A stretch of DNA of 64,000 nt, from NCBI GenBank assembly GCA_021794575.1, contig JAJYQO010000024.1:37904-101903 (forward strand), in the 5' to 3' direction. Origin of the DNA: Pseudomonadota bacterium (GTDB lineage: Bacteria; Pseudomonadota; Gammaproteobacteria; Xanthomonadales; Rhodanobacteraceae). The notes beneath the pieces were generated by a model that saw only the letters and a program-made list of their open reading frames with translations, did not search any database and had not been told where the DNA came from. Position 1 is the stretch's first letter. Each line of letters begins with the position of its first letter. Shown in pieces: positions 8,211 to 17,359 of the stretch. The position numbers and the translations under genes were made by a program.

Positions 8211-8520
8211 GTGCTCACCGATAACCAGCGCCGGCACATTGCGCAAAGTCTGGCGCACATCGAACAAACCTTGACAGATGCCTGCATGATGGCAACGCAA
8301 ACACGAGGTAAGGAAGTATTTCCACGCTACCGCATGCCGCTGCCCGAAGCCGATGCCGCGGCACTGGGTGCGGCGCTGGATCGGTTGCGCGTCGTGTTGC
8401 GCCGCTATGCACGCGCGCAGCTGTGCCCGCGCGTACCACGATCAACTTTGGCGGCACGCACGCGCTGCACGGTGTCTCCAGTGCCGATCACGGGTCGCAG
8501 CGAACCCACACTCGAACCTA
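8211..8520 (+). pseudogene. Possible decayed or truncated small gene between cfa and the RND permease
   Basis: A frame starting at GTG 8211 (VLTDNQRRHIAQSLAHIEQ) reads as a plausible amphipathic, helix-forming protein for about 70 codons, up to LRRYARAQL near 8424. It then becomes arginine- and serine-rich and runs antisense into the neighbouring permease gene. A second frame from about 8423 (TTINFGGTHALHG) could be a frameshifted continuation. No ribosome-binding site is evident. It may be a broken hypothetical gene or noncoding sequence; the evidence is weak. Confidence 0.28.
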
Positions 8521-11500
8521 CGGCGCTTCGTGTCGGCGCAGCACTACGCCGCTGCGGGCGTCGCGGATCACCCGGCGCAGCGCCATGCGGGCATCATCGA
8601 GCAAGCTGTAGATCAGCGGCAGGGCCAGCAGGGTGACCACGGTCGAGAACAGCAGGCCGCCGGCGATGGCGCGCGCCATCGGGTAGTACGGCGGACCATC
8701 GCCGCCGATCTGCGAGGTGCTGAAGCACAGCGGCAGCATGCCGAGAATGGCGGTACCCATGGTCATCAGGATCGGCCGTAGGCGGTCGCGCGCGCCAGCG
8801 ACCAGCGCCTCGCTCCTGCTCAGGCCTGCGTGCCGCAGCTGGTTGATGTGCACGATCATGACAATGCCGTTGTTCACCACCACACCCATCAGGATCAGGA
8901 TCCCGATCGAGGCCATGATCGAAAAGGTGGTGCCACTGAGCCAGAACAGCCAGAACACGCCGAACACAGAGAAAACGAAAGTGGTGAGGATGGCGGCGGG
9001 AAATACCAGCGACTCGAACATCGCGCACATCACCACGTACACCAGTACCAGCGCGATCAAGGTGTTGAACAGCATCTGGTTGCCAGCCTGCTGCGACTCG
9101 TCGAAGCTCTCGCCGAAGCTCCAGCGGTAACCCGCCGGCATGGTCAGCGCGTCCAGCGCGCGCTTGATCTCGCCGCGCGCCTGCTCCAGCGTACGGCCAG
9201 GCGCAAGATTGGCGCCGATCGGCAGCGCGGTCTGGCGGTTGATGCGGCGGATGTCGCCGGCTGCCGCACGGGTGTCCATGCGGATCAGCGCGGTCAGCGG
9301 CACCTCGGCGCCGTCGGCGCGACGCAGGGTGTAGCCGGAGAGATCGGACAGCCGCTGCGCATCGGCCTGGCGGAAACGCAGAGTCACCGGCAGCTCGCGG
9401 TCGCCCTCGCGGTACTCGCGCAACGGCATGCCGCGCAGGCCGATCGCGATGTAGTCGGCTACTGTCTGTGCGTTGAAGCCGAGCAGTGCGGCGCGGGTGC
9501 GATCGACCTGCACCGCAACCTCGCGGTCGGCGCCGCGTTCGGACAAGCGCACATCGCGCAGCGCCGGCAGCCGTGCCAGCACCGGCAGCACCGTGCCCGC
9601 CAACTCGTGCAGACGTGCATCGGAATCGCCACGCAGGGTGACCTCGACGGCACTACCGCCGCCGCGGTTCTGGCCTCGGAAGTCCACCGTGCCGATCGGC
9701 ATCCGAGGCAGCCCCTTGCGGATGAACTCCATGATGCGGCTGGCCGGGATGCGCGCCTGCTGTCCTTCGGTCAGTAGCACGTTGGTGACCGCGTTGCCCT
9801 GCTCATCGTAATAACTGTAGACCGATCGAATCTCGAACTGCCGCTTGTGCGCCAGCAGGTAGCGCTCGACCTTGGCCACCCACGGCTCGATCTCGCCGAG
9901 CCGGTAGGTACCGTTGAGGGTGTACTGCAACTGCAGCTGACGCGCCTCGCCGCTGGCGAACATGTCGTACTGGGTGCGCAGCATGGGCACCACACTCAGC
10001 GCCAGCAGCGCGGCCAGCGCCAGCAACGACCAGCGTCGGTGCTGCAGCGTCAAGCCCACCAACTGCGCGTAGCGGTCGCGCAGGCGGCTGACCAGGCCGA
10101 CGCGGCCGATGAACCTGGGCGGCGGCAGCTTCGCCGACAGCATCGGAATCAGGCTGACCGCCACCAGCCACGAGGCCAGGTGGGCGATGGCCATGGTCAC
10201 CGCCACTTGGGTGAGGAAGATGCTGATGTCGTTCTTCTCGCCGAAGATGTTCGGCAGGAACACCACGATGCTGGTGAAGGTGCCGGCGGCGATCGCGATT
10301 CCCACCGCCTGCGTGCCCTGCACCGCGCTATACCAGGGCCGGCCGGGATGCTGTTCGCGATACTGGTAGATGCTCTCGACCACCACCACCGCGTTGTCGA
10401 CCAGCATGCCCACCGCCAGCAGTAGGCCCATCATCGAGAGAATGTTGAGACTGATGCCGAAGAAGTGCATCGCGCCAAGGGTCATCACCAGGCACAGCGG
10501 AATGGCCAGCGACACCATCAGCGTGGAGGCGACGTCGCGCAGGAAGAAGTACAGCACCAGCACCGACAGCAGCACGCCGACGGCGCCGGCCTCGCCCAAC
10601 TCGCGCAGCGAGTCGACTACGCCCTTGGCCTGGTCGGACAGCGTGTAGACGCGGATGCCGCGCAGCTCGGGGTCGTGGCGCGCGCGGTCGATGGTCCGCA
10701 TCACCGCGCGGCCCACCTGCACCAGATTGGCGTTGCGCTCGCGGCTTATATCGATGCCGACGGCCGGATGCATGTCCAGCCGGCGCGCGTAATCCAGGCG
10801 CGCTGGACGCAGCCCCACCGTGGCCACATCGCCTAGGCGCAGGCCGTCGCGATTCAACACCAGCCGGCGGATGTCGTCGAGGCTGCGCCACTCGCCTTGC
10901 GGCTGCAACTGATAGCGGATGCCGGCCGCATCCACGTGCCCGGCCGAGACCGCGAAATTGGCCTGCCGCAGCGTGCGGTACAGGTCGTTGAGACCGATGT
11001 GGTGCGCGGCCAGTCGCGTGGGCGACAGCTCGATCTGCACCTGCGGCGGCGCCACGCCCTGGATGTCCACGCGCGCCACGCCGGGTATGCGCTCCAGCGG
11101 GCGCTTGAACTTGCGATCGAGCAGATCGTAGGCGTTAGCGAGATCGCGCTCGCCAGCGATACGCACCTGCAGCACCGGCTGATCGCTGGTGGAGAACTTC
11201 TGTACGGCGTAGCGCTGCAGGTCGGACGGCAGTTGGTCGCGGATGGCGTCGATCTTCTCGCGCGCCTCGACCGCCTTAATCGCTATGTTCTCGCCCCACT
11301 TGAACTCGAGCTGGATGCCGGCGCCGTCGGCGCGCGAGTCCGACTGCATGCGCTGGATACCCTGCAGCGTCGCCAGCGCTTCCTCGATCGGCCGGGTGAG
11401 CGTGCGCTCGATCTCGCCCGGGGTCGAACCGGCATAGGGGACCTGCACGAACAGGAACGGCGCGTCGATGTCGGGGAACTGCTCCAGCGGCAGGCGGAAT

Positions 11501-11586
11501 GCGGCGATCAGGCCGATCACGGTCAGCGTGACGAAGACCATGGTCGCCGTCACCGGCCGGCGCAGGCTGAGCTCGGCAAGGGTCAT
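8518..11586 (-). CDS. RND efflux permease (HAE-1 type), second of two in one operon
   Basis: A 1022-residue inner-membrane transporter of the resistance-nodulation-division family. It shows the usual N-terminal helix (RRPVTATMVFVTLTVIG), two large periplasmic loops and internal repeat. The TM4 motif reads VGMLVDNAVVVVES, keeping one Asp where AcrB has two, and the TM10 segment reads GVVVNNGIVMIV, with Asn where AcrB has its proton-relay Lys. The gene overlaps the upstream RND gene by 4 bases (ATGA), and both follow a single adaptor, as in mdtABC. This partner may act in a heterotrimer with the canonical permease. The substrate is unknown, and no outer-membrane factor follows it. Confidence 0.9.
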   Translation of the reverse strand: MTLAELSLRRPVTATMVFVTLTVIGLIAAFRLPLEQFPDIDAPFLFVQVPYAGSTPGEIERTLTRPIEEALATLQGIQRMQSDSRADGAGIQLEFKWGENIAIKAVEAREKIDAIRDQLPSDLQRYAVQKFSTSDQPVLQVRIAGERDLANAYDLLDRKFKRPLERIPGVARVDIQGVAPPQVQIELSPTRLAAHHIGLNDLYRTLRQANFAVSAGHVDAAGIRYQLQPQGEWRSLDDIRRLVLNRDGLRLGDVATVGLRPARLDYARRLDMHPAVGIDISRERNANLVQVGRAVMRTIDRARHDPELRGIRVYTLSDQAKGVVDSLRELGEAGAVGVLLSVLVLYFFLRDVASTLMVSLAIPLCLVMTLGAMHFFGISLNILSMMGLLLAVGMLVDNAVVVVESIYQYREQHPGRPWYSAVQGTQAVGIAIAAGTFTSIVVFLPNIFGEKNDISIFLTQVAVTMAIAHLASWLVAVSLIPMLSAKLPPPRFIGRVGLVSRLRDRYAQLVGLTLQHRRWSLLALAALLALSVVPMLRTQYDMFASGEARQLQLQYTLNGTYRLGEIEPWVAKVERYLLAHKRQFEIRSVYSYYDEQGNAVTNVLLTEGQQARIPASRIMEFIRKGLPRMPIGTVDFRGQNRGGGSAVEVTLRGDSDARLHELAGTVLPVLARLPALRDVRLSERGADREVAVQVDRTRAALLGFNAQTVADYIAIGLRGMPLREYREGDRELPVTLRFRQADAQRLSDLSGYTLRRADGAEVPLTALIRMDTRAAAGDIRRINRQTALPIGANLAPGRTLEQARGEIKRALDALTMPAGYRWSFGESFDESQQAGNQMLFNTLIALVLVYVVMCAMFESLVFPAAILTTFVFSVFGVFWLFWLSGTTFSIMASIGILILMGVVVNNGIVMIVHINQLRHAGLSRSEALVAGARDRLRPILMTMGTAILGMLPLCFSTSQIGGDGPPYYPMARAIAGGLLFSTVVTLLALPLIYSLLDDARMALRRVIRDARSGVVLRRHEAP

Positions 11587-14500
11587 GCGCCGGGTGCCTC
11601 GGGCGCGGGCGGCGCACCGTCCGCATCCGCATCGCCGCCGGCCTCGGCGGTACCGCGATGGCGCGCGCCGCGCGCGGCGTACCAGGCATCACCGCGGCGA
11701 TCCAGCAGGTCGTACACCACCGGAATCACCACCAGAGTCAGCAAGGTCGATACCAGCAGGCCGCCGATCACGGTGATCGCCATCGGCGCGCGCACCTCGG
11801 CGCCGTCGCCGCGACCCAGCGCCAGCGGCAGAAAGCCGATCAGCGTGCACAGCGTGGTCATCGTGATCGGACGCAGCCGCGAGGCCGCTGCCTGCACCAG
11901 CGCATCGCGCTTGGCCACTCCCGCCTCGCGCAGCCGGTTGACGCGGTCGATCAGCACGATCGCATTTTTGACCACGATGCCGACCAGCATGATCAGGCCG
12001 ATGAACACCACCACTGATAGGCTCGATCCGGTCATTTTGAGCGCCAGCACCGCGCCGACCATCGCCAGCGGCACCGAAAACATGATCACGAACGGATGCA
12101 ACAGCGACTCGAACTGCGAGGCCATCACCAGGTAGACCAGAAACATCGCCAGTCCCAGTGCGAACAACAGCGAGCGGGTCGAAGTGCCCAGTTCTTCGCC
12201 TTGCCCGCCGATGTGCGCACTCAACCCCGTAGGCAACGGATGCGCAGCTAGCAGCCGACGCACCTCGGCAATACCGCCCTCGAGGTCGCCATGCGCCAGT
12301 CCCGCGGACAGGATCGCCACGCGCTGTTGGCCGATGCGGTGGATCTCTGCAGGACCAGTGGTGGCACTGACCTCGGCTATCGCGGAGAGCCGGATCGGCG
12401 CCTGCGGCGTGCCGCCGACGATCAGGTCGCGCACGTCGGCCAAACTACGGCGTTCGCCCGGACGCACGCGCACTCGCACGTCGATCTTGCGATCGTGGTC
12501 GTCGTACTGGGTGGCGACCTCGCCTCGCACCTTGCGCACGATCTCGTCGGCAATTGCGCGGGTAGTAAGACCCAGGGCCGCGGCGCGGTCCTGGTCGAAA
12601 CGGATGCGGATCTCGGGCACGCCGGCCTCGACCGTCGAGCGCACGTCGGTGTAGCGGCCGGAAGCCTTCATCGCTGCCTCCAGACGCTGGCCGGCCCGGG
12701 CCAGCGCCGGCAGGTTCTCGCCGCGGATCTCGACCTCCAGCGGCGCGCTGAAGCTGAGCAACTGCGGGCGTCCGAACTTGACCTGCACGCCCGGTACCTC
12801 GGCTAGCGCCACGCGCAGACGTGCGATCTCGGCCCGCTCGCCGGCGATGCCAACGCCGGGCCGCATCGTGAAATCGAGCCGCGCGATGTTCTCGCCGGAC
12901 TCGGTGGGATTGGCGTCCAGACGCGTGCCTTCGCCGGCGACGCCATAGATCTGCGCCACCCCGGGATCGCGCCGGTGTGCCAGCGACAATTGCCGCACCA
13001 GCGCGTCGGTGGCCGCCAGCGGCGTGCCGGGCGCTAGCGTCGCGGTCATCTGGAAGCGGTTCTGCGCCAATTGCGGAATCAGGTCCAGACCCAACCCCGG
13101 CACCAGCGCCAGCGCCACGGCCAACGCCAGCGCGGCCGTGCCCAGCACGCGCCCGGGGTGCGCCAGCACGCGCGGCAGCAGGCGCACGTAGGCCGCGGCT
13201 GCGGGTTCGTACAGCGCCAGCACGCATCGCGAAGCCCAGCGCATCAGCGGACCGACGCCGCGCGCCAGCAGGCGTGCCGCGCCGACCAGCAGCCAGGCCA
13301 GTGCGCGCGCTGGTACCCCTTGCCAACGCACGGGCGGCGGCGGCGCGTACTCCTCGCGGTAAGCCAGCGGCGCACGGATCCGCAGCGCGGCCAACATCGG
13401 GATCAGACTCATCGCCACCAGCAGCGAGACCAGCATCGCGAAGGTCACCGTCAGCGCCTGGTCGCGGAACAGTTGCCCGGCCACGCCCTGCACGAATACC
13501 AGGGGGAAAAATACCGCCACCGTGGTCAGCGTGGAGGCGGTCACCGCCATGCCGACCTCGGCTGCCCCATGCACCGCGGCGTCCAGGATCGACGCACCAC
13601 CGGCGCGCAGGCGCGCGATGTTCTCCAGCACAACGATGGAGTCGTCCACCACCATGCCGGTGGCCAGCGCCAATCCGCTCAGCGACATCAAATTGAGGCT
13701 GAGCCCCAACTGGTCCATGAAGAAGAACGTCGCCACAAGCGATACCGGCAGCGACAGCGCCACGATCGCCGTGCTGGCGCCGTCGCCGAGAAACAGGAAG
13801 ATCACCAACACCGCCAGCACACCGCCCAGCAGGGCATCGCCGCGCACTTCGTCGAGGGCGTGGCGGATGAACACCGACTGGTCGTCGATCACGTCGATCT
13901 GCGCGCCCGGCGGCAGGTTTTTCTGCAGCGTGGTCAGCACTGCGCGCACGCCGTCGGCGACGCTGACGGTGTTGGCGTCGCCCTCCTTGTACACGGCCAG
14001 CTCGATCGCCTCGCGGCCGTCCACGCGCGCCACGCCCTTGCGCTCCTTGTGGCCCTGGCGCACCTCGGCAATGTCCTTCAACCGCACCGGTACACCCTGG
14101 TTTGCCGCCACCAGCATGTCGCGCATCTGCGCCAGATCCTGGAACTGGTTGACCGTGCGCACCAGGTAGCGCTGGCTACCCTCGTCGATGCGCCCGCCAG
14201 AGATGTTGACGTTCTCCTGCTTCAGCCGCGTCACGATGGTGTCGATGTCGAGCCCCAACTGCGCCAGCTTCTGCTGGTCGACCGCGACCTCGATCTCGTC
14301 CTCGAGGCCGCCGCCGACTTTGACCGCGGCCACGCCGCGCACCGGCTCGAGTTTCTTGCGCAGCTCCAGATCCGCGTAGCGACGCAGACGCTTCAGCTCG
14401 TCCGGATGGTCGGCCGCGCCCGCCGGCGCGGTCAGTGCCAGGCGCATGATCGGATCGGTGGATGGATTGAAGCGCAGCAGTAGCGGCTTCTTCGCGGTCA

Positions 14501-14855
14501 GCGGCAACTGCAGGGTGTCGAGCTTGTCGCGCACGCTCAGGCCGGCCTGGTCCATGTCGGTACCCCAGGCGAAGCTGAGGATCACGTCGGATTGCCCGGC
14601 GCGCGACACCGAGTGCACGTTACGCACGCCCTTGACCACACCGACCGCCTCTTCCACCGGCTGGCTGATCAGGTACTCGATCTCGGTCGGCGCGGCGCCG
14701 GTGTCGTCGGTGCGCACGGTCAGCGTCGGGTAGGACAGATCCGGCAGCAGGTTGACCTTGAGGCCACCGAGACCGATCAAGCCGAACAGCACCAGGGTCA
14801 GGGTCAGCATCGCCACCGTCACCCGCCGCCGTACGGCGAAGGCCGGCAAACTCAC
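11583..14855 (-). CDS. RND efflux permease (HAE-1 type), first of two in one operon
   Basis: A 1090-residue RND transporter beginning MSLPAFAVRRRVTVAML. Unlike its downstream partner it retains the full proton-relay set: two Asp in the TM4 motif ATGMVVDDSIVVLEN and Lys in the TM10 segment VGIVVKNAIVLID. A long insertion in the first half (proline- and arginine-rich segment after the TM5-6 region) and an acidic, alanine- and proline-rich C-terminal tail make it longer than typical members. It overlaps the adaptor gene and the second permease by 4 bases on each side, so the three are probably coupled in translation. The function is multidrug or other lipophilic-compound efflux by family; the substrate cannot be read from sequence. 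Confidence 0.92.
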   Translation of the reverse strand: MSLPAFAVRRRVTVAMLTLTLVLFGLIGLGGLKVNLLPDLSYPTLTVRTDDTGAAPTEIEYLISQPVEEAVGVVKGVRNVHSVSRAGQSDVILSFAWGTDMDQAGLSVRDKLDTLQLPLTAKKPLLLRFNPSTDPIMRLALTAPAGAADHPDELKRLRRYADLELRKKLEPVRGVAAVKVGGGLEDEIEVAVDQQKLAQLGLDIDTIVTRLKQENVNISGGRIDEGSQRYLVRTVNQFQDLAQMRDMLVAANQGVPVRLKDIAEVRQGHKERKGVARVDGREAIELAVYKEGDANTVSVADGVRAVLTTLQKNLPPGAQIDVIDDQSVFIRHALDEVRGDALLGGVLAVLVIFLFLGDGASTAIVALSLPVSLVATFFFMDQLGLSLNLMSLSGLALATGMVVDDSIVVLENIARLRAGGASILDAAVHGAAEVGMAVTASTLTTVAVFFPLVFVQGVAGQLFRDQALTVTFAMLVSLLVAMSLIPMLAALRIRAPLAYREEYAPPPPVRWQGVPARALAWLLVGAARLLARGVGPLMRWASRCVLALYEPAAAAYVRLLPRVLAHPGRVLGTAALALAVALALVPGLGLDLIPQLAQNRFQMTATLAPGTPLAATDALVRQLSLAHRRDPGVAQIYGVAGEGTRLDANPTESGENIARLDFTMRPGVGIAGERAEIARLRVALAEVPGVQVKFGRPQLLSFSAPLEVEIRGENLPALARAGQRLEAAMKASGRYTDVRSTVEAGVPEIRIRFDQDRAAALGLTTRAIADEIVRKVRGEVATQYDDHDRKIDVRVRVRPGERRSLADVRDLIVGGTPQAPIRLSAIAEVSATTGPAEIHRIGQQRVAILSAGLAHGDLEGGIAEVRRLLAAHPLPTGLSAHIGGQGEELGTSTRSLLFALGLAMFLVYLVMASQFESLLHPFVIMFSVPLAMVGAVLALKMTGSSLSVVVFIGLIMLVGIVVKNAIVLIDRVNRLREAGVAKRDALVQAAASRLRPITMTTLCTLIGFLPLALGRGDGAEVRAPMAITVIGGLLVSTLLTLVVIPVVYDLLDRRGDAWYAARGARHRGTAEAGGDADADGAPPAPEAPGA

Positions 14856-16000
14856 GGCGCGCGCTCCACCACCGTCACCGCGGTGCCGTCGCGCAGATTG
14901 TTCTGTCCCAGGGTGACTACGCGGTCGCCATGCTTGAGCCCGGTCAGCACCTCGATGCGGTCGCCATCACCGTAGCCGGTGCGGATCACCACCCTCCGCA
15001 CGATCTCGACCGCCGCCGGCGGCAGTGCGGCGGCCCGCGCCTGCCCACGCCCACCCGGCACGCGCGGCGCCTGCGGCCGCGCCGCTTGGTGCACCACCAC
15101 GTACACCGTGCTGCGGCCGTCTTCTTCGACCACCGCGCTGCGCGGGATCACCAGCGCGTTGCGGCGCTGGTCGTAGACGATGGCGATGCGCGCGAACATG
15201 CCCGGTCGCAGCACGCCGCTATCGTGGTCGAACTCGCAGGTGACGCGGAAGGTGCCGCTGGCCGCGTCCACCACCGGTGCTATGCGCAGCACGTCGCCGG
15301 TGAAGTCGTGCCGGCCCAGCGCATCGACGGCCAAGTGCGCTGTCTGCCCCGGCTGCAGCCGACCCAGTTCGCGCTCGGGCACATGCAGCACCGCCAGCAA
15401 CGGGCGCATGTCGACGATATGGAACAGCGCCTGGTTGGTCTGGATCAGATTGCCGCGCTTGACCATGCGCCGGCTGATCACACCGCCGATGGGCGCAGTG
15501 ATGCGCGTCCACGACAGCGCCAACACTTTCTGTTGGTACACAGCTTGCTGCGCCTCGAGGTCGTAGCGCAGCTGGTCGTAATCTTTCTGGCTGAGCAGTT
15601 TGCGCTGGTAGAGCTCCTGCGAGCGCGCGAAATTGCTGCGCAGTTTTTTCAGGGTCGCGTCGGCCTCGTCGACAGCCAGGCGCGCCTGCGCGCCGTCGAG
15701 TTCCGCCAGCACCTGACCGGCGCGCACTGTGTCACCCTCCTCGATATCGATGCGCAGCAGCACGCCGCCAGTCTTGGCCACGACATCGGTTTCATGGTCG
15801 GCTTCCAGCGCCGCGGTGCCGACGTAGCTGGCGGCGATCGGCGCGAGCCGCGCGGCGGCGACAGCCACCGGCACTGCGGCTGTTGCTGCGGATGCGGACG
15901 GCGTCTGCGAATGACCCGCGCCGCATCCGTGCAGAAGAAAAAGCGCGGGCAGCAGGATCGAAACCGGCAGCAGGCGGGCAATCATGATGCGTGCGGGCAT
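14852..16000 (-). CDS. RND periplasmic adaptor lipoprotein (membrane fusion protein)
   Basis: A 382-residue HlyD/AcrA-type adaptor linking the RND permeases to an outer-membrane channel. The N-terminus has a lipoprotein signal ending LLHGC (Cys about residue 26), so the protein should be lipid-anchored. The order lipoyl half (VVAKTGGVLLRIDIEEGDTV), alpha-hairpin (about 110-160), second lipoyl half (ITAPIGGVISRRMVKRGNLI) and beta-barrel is clear. A glycine-, arginine- and proline-rich insertion around residues 312-325 lies in the membrane-proximal part. Its stop overlaps the first permease ATG. It is divergent from the second efflux operon across a 207-base gap that contains a dyad. Confidence 0.9.
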   Translation of the reverse strand: MPARIMIARLLPVSILLPALFLLHGCGAGHSQTPSASAATAAVPVAVAAARLAPIAASYVGTAALEADHETDVVAKTGGVLLRIDIEEGDTVRAGQVLAELDGAQARLAVDEADATLKKLRSNFARSQELYQRKLLSQKDYDQLRYDLEAQQAVYQQKVLALSWTRITAPIGGVISRRMVKRGNLIQTNQALFHIVDMRPLLAVLHVPERELGRLQPGQTAHLAVDALGRHDFTGDVLRIAPVVDAASGTFRVTCEFDHDSGVLRPGMFARIAIVYDQRRNALVIPRSAVVEEDGRSTVYVVVHQAARPQAPRVPGGRGQARAAALPPAAVEIVRRVVIRTGYGDGDRIEVLTGLKHGDRVVTLGQNNLRDGTAVTVVERAP

Positions 16001-16020
16001 GAAAAACGGCCCTCAAAATT

Positions 16021-16044
16021 AGTGTTGTATATGTGTATGACACT
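16021..16044. promoter_or_regulatory. Dyad-symmetric possible operator between two divergent RND operons
   Basis: A 24-base element begins AGTGT and ends ACACT, with further matching TA positions in each half, so it is an imperfect inverted repeat. Its size and symmetry suit a TetR-type repressor, the usual regulator of RND pumps, but no regulator gene is nearby. It lies 20 bases upstream of the minus-strand adaptor start, where it could block transcription or translation initiation. Confidence 0.35.
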
Positions 16045-16207
16045 GGCTTGATCACCGCATGCGCCAGAAGTCACAAAGCGCGACTGTCAGCCGGCTGCAT
16101 CAATCGGCAGCGCAGCGTGCCGCTTCAATTGACCCGCATGCCGGTCAATAACTAAACTCCCCAGTGCAATTGCCGCCGGCGCCCCGCCGCGGCCTTGGAG
16201 CCCCTGC

Positions 16208-17347
16208 ATGAAGCCCGCCCCCGCGCGTCTCGCCGCGACGCTTGTCGCCATCGCTGTGCTGTCCGCGTGCAGCCACTCCGCACCGCCGCCGCCGCCACCG
16301 CCGCAGGTCGACGTGATGGTGGTGAAGCCCATCGATCTGCCGATCGTGCGCACCATGGTGGGGCGGCTGGCGCCGACGCTCGTCGCCCAGGTCAACGCAC
16401 GCGTCACCGGCAACGTGCTGAGCAAGGATTATCGGGAAGGCGGCGACGTCAAGGCCGGGCAATTGCTGTTCCAGATCGACCCGGCGCCACTGCGGGCCGC
16501 GCTGGATGCGCAACTGGCGGCGCTGGCGCAGGCGCGCGCCAATGCGACCAACGCCGAGATGATCGCCACGCGCAACAAGGCGCTCGTGGCGCGCGGCCTG
16601 ATCGCCCGGCAGACCTACGAAACCGAAGCTGCCAGCGCGCGTACCGCCGAAGCTGCGGTGAAGCAGGCCGCGGCCAATGTCGAAGCGGCACGGCTCAACC
16701 TGTCTTATGCGCGCGTCACCGCGCCGATCAGCGGCCGCGCCGGCATCGCCGACGTCACCGTCGGCGCGTTGGTGAGCGCCAGCGCGGGCACGCCGATGAC
16801 CACCGTCGAGCGCATCGACCCGATCTACGCACTGTTCAGCGCACCCTATGCGCAAGTGGCGCCGCTGATCCAGGCCCAGGCCAGCGGCGCATACGACAGC
16901 GCCGGCAGTGCGCCACGTGTGCGCCTGCTGCTGCCCGATGGCCAGACCTACGCCGAAACCGGCAAGCTCGATTTCACCGACATGGCGGTCGACCCCGCCA
17001 CTGGCGCGGTGCAGTTGCGCGCGGTGTTTCCCAATCCGCAGCGTATTCTGCTGCCCGGCCTGTTCGTGACGGTGAAACTCGACGTCGGCATGCTCAAGCA
17101 CGTGTTCCTGGTGCCGCAACAGGCGGTGCAGCGCGACGCGAAAGGCGCTTTCGTGTACGTGCTCGGCCGCGGCGACAAGGTCGAGCAACGACAGGTCGTA
17201 CTGGGTGAAATGCACGGCGCCGACTGGGTGGTGCGCAAGGGCCTGACCGATGCCGAACGCGTCATCGTCGACGGCGTGCAGAAGGTGCATCCGGGTGTCA
17301 TCGCACGCGCGGTGGGCGTGCCGGCCGCCTCCATCTCCGCGCACTGA
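16208..17347 (+). CDS. RND periplasmic adaptor lipoprotein (AcrA/MexA type)
   Basis: A 379-residue membrane fusion protein. The signal peptide ends LSACSHS, a lipobox with Cys at about residue 21, followed by a seven-proline run. The body follows AcrA order: lipoyl half (VTGNVLSKDYREGGDVKAGQ), alpha-hairpin (about 100-165), second lipoyl half (RVTAPISGRAGIADVTVGAL), beta-barrel and a membrane-proximal domain (VPQQAVQRDAKGAFVYVL). It forms a two-gene operon with the permease 12 bases downstream. Its sequence differs clearly from the adaptor of the divergent operon, so the two systems are not a recent duplication. Confidence 0.92.
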   Translation: MKPAPARLAATLVAIAVLSACSHSAPPPPPPPQVDVMVVKPIDLPIVRTMVGRLAPTLVAQVNARVTGNVLSKDYREGGDVKAGQLLFQIDPAPLRAALDAQLAALAQARANATNAEMIATRNKALVARGLIARQTYETEAASARTAEAAVKQAAANVEAARLNLSYARVTAPISGRAGIADVTVGALVSASAGTPMTTVERIDPIYALFSAPYAQVAPLIQAQASGAYDSAGSAPRVRLLLPDGQTYAETGKLDFTDMAVDPATGAVQLRAVFPNPQRILLPGLFVTVKLDVGMLKHVFLVPQQAVQRDAKGAFVYVLGRGDKVEQRQVVLGEMHGADWVVRKGLTDAERVIVDGVQKVHPGVIARAVGVPAASISAH

Positions 17348-17359
17348 GGAGCGTGCGCC

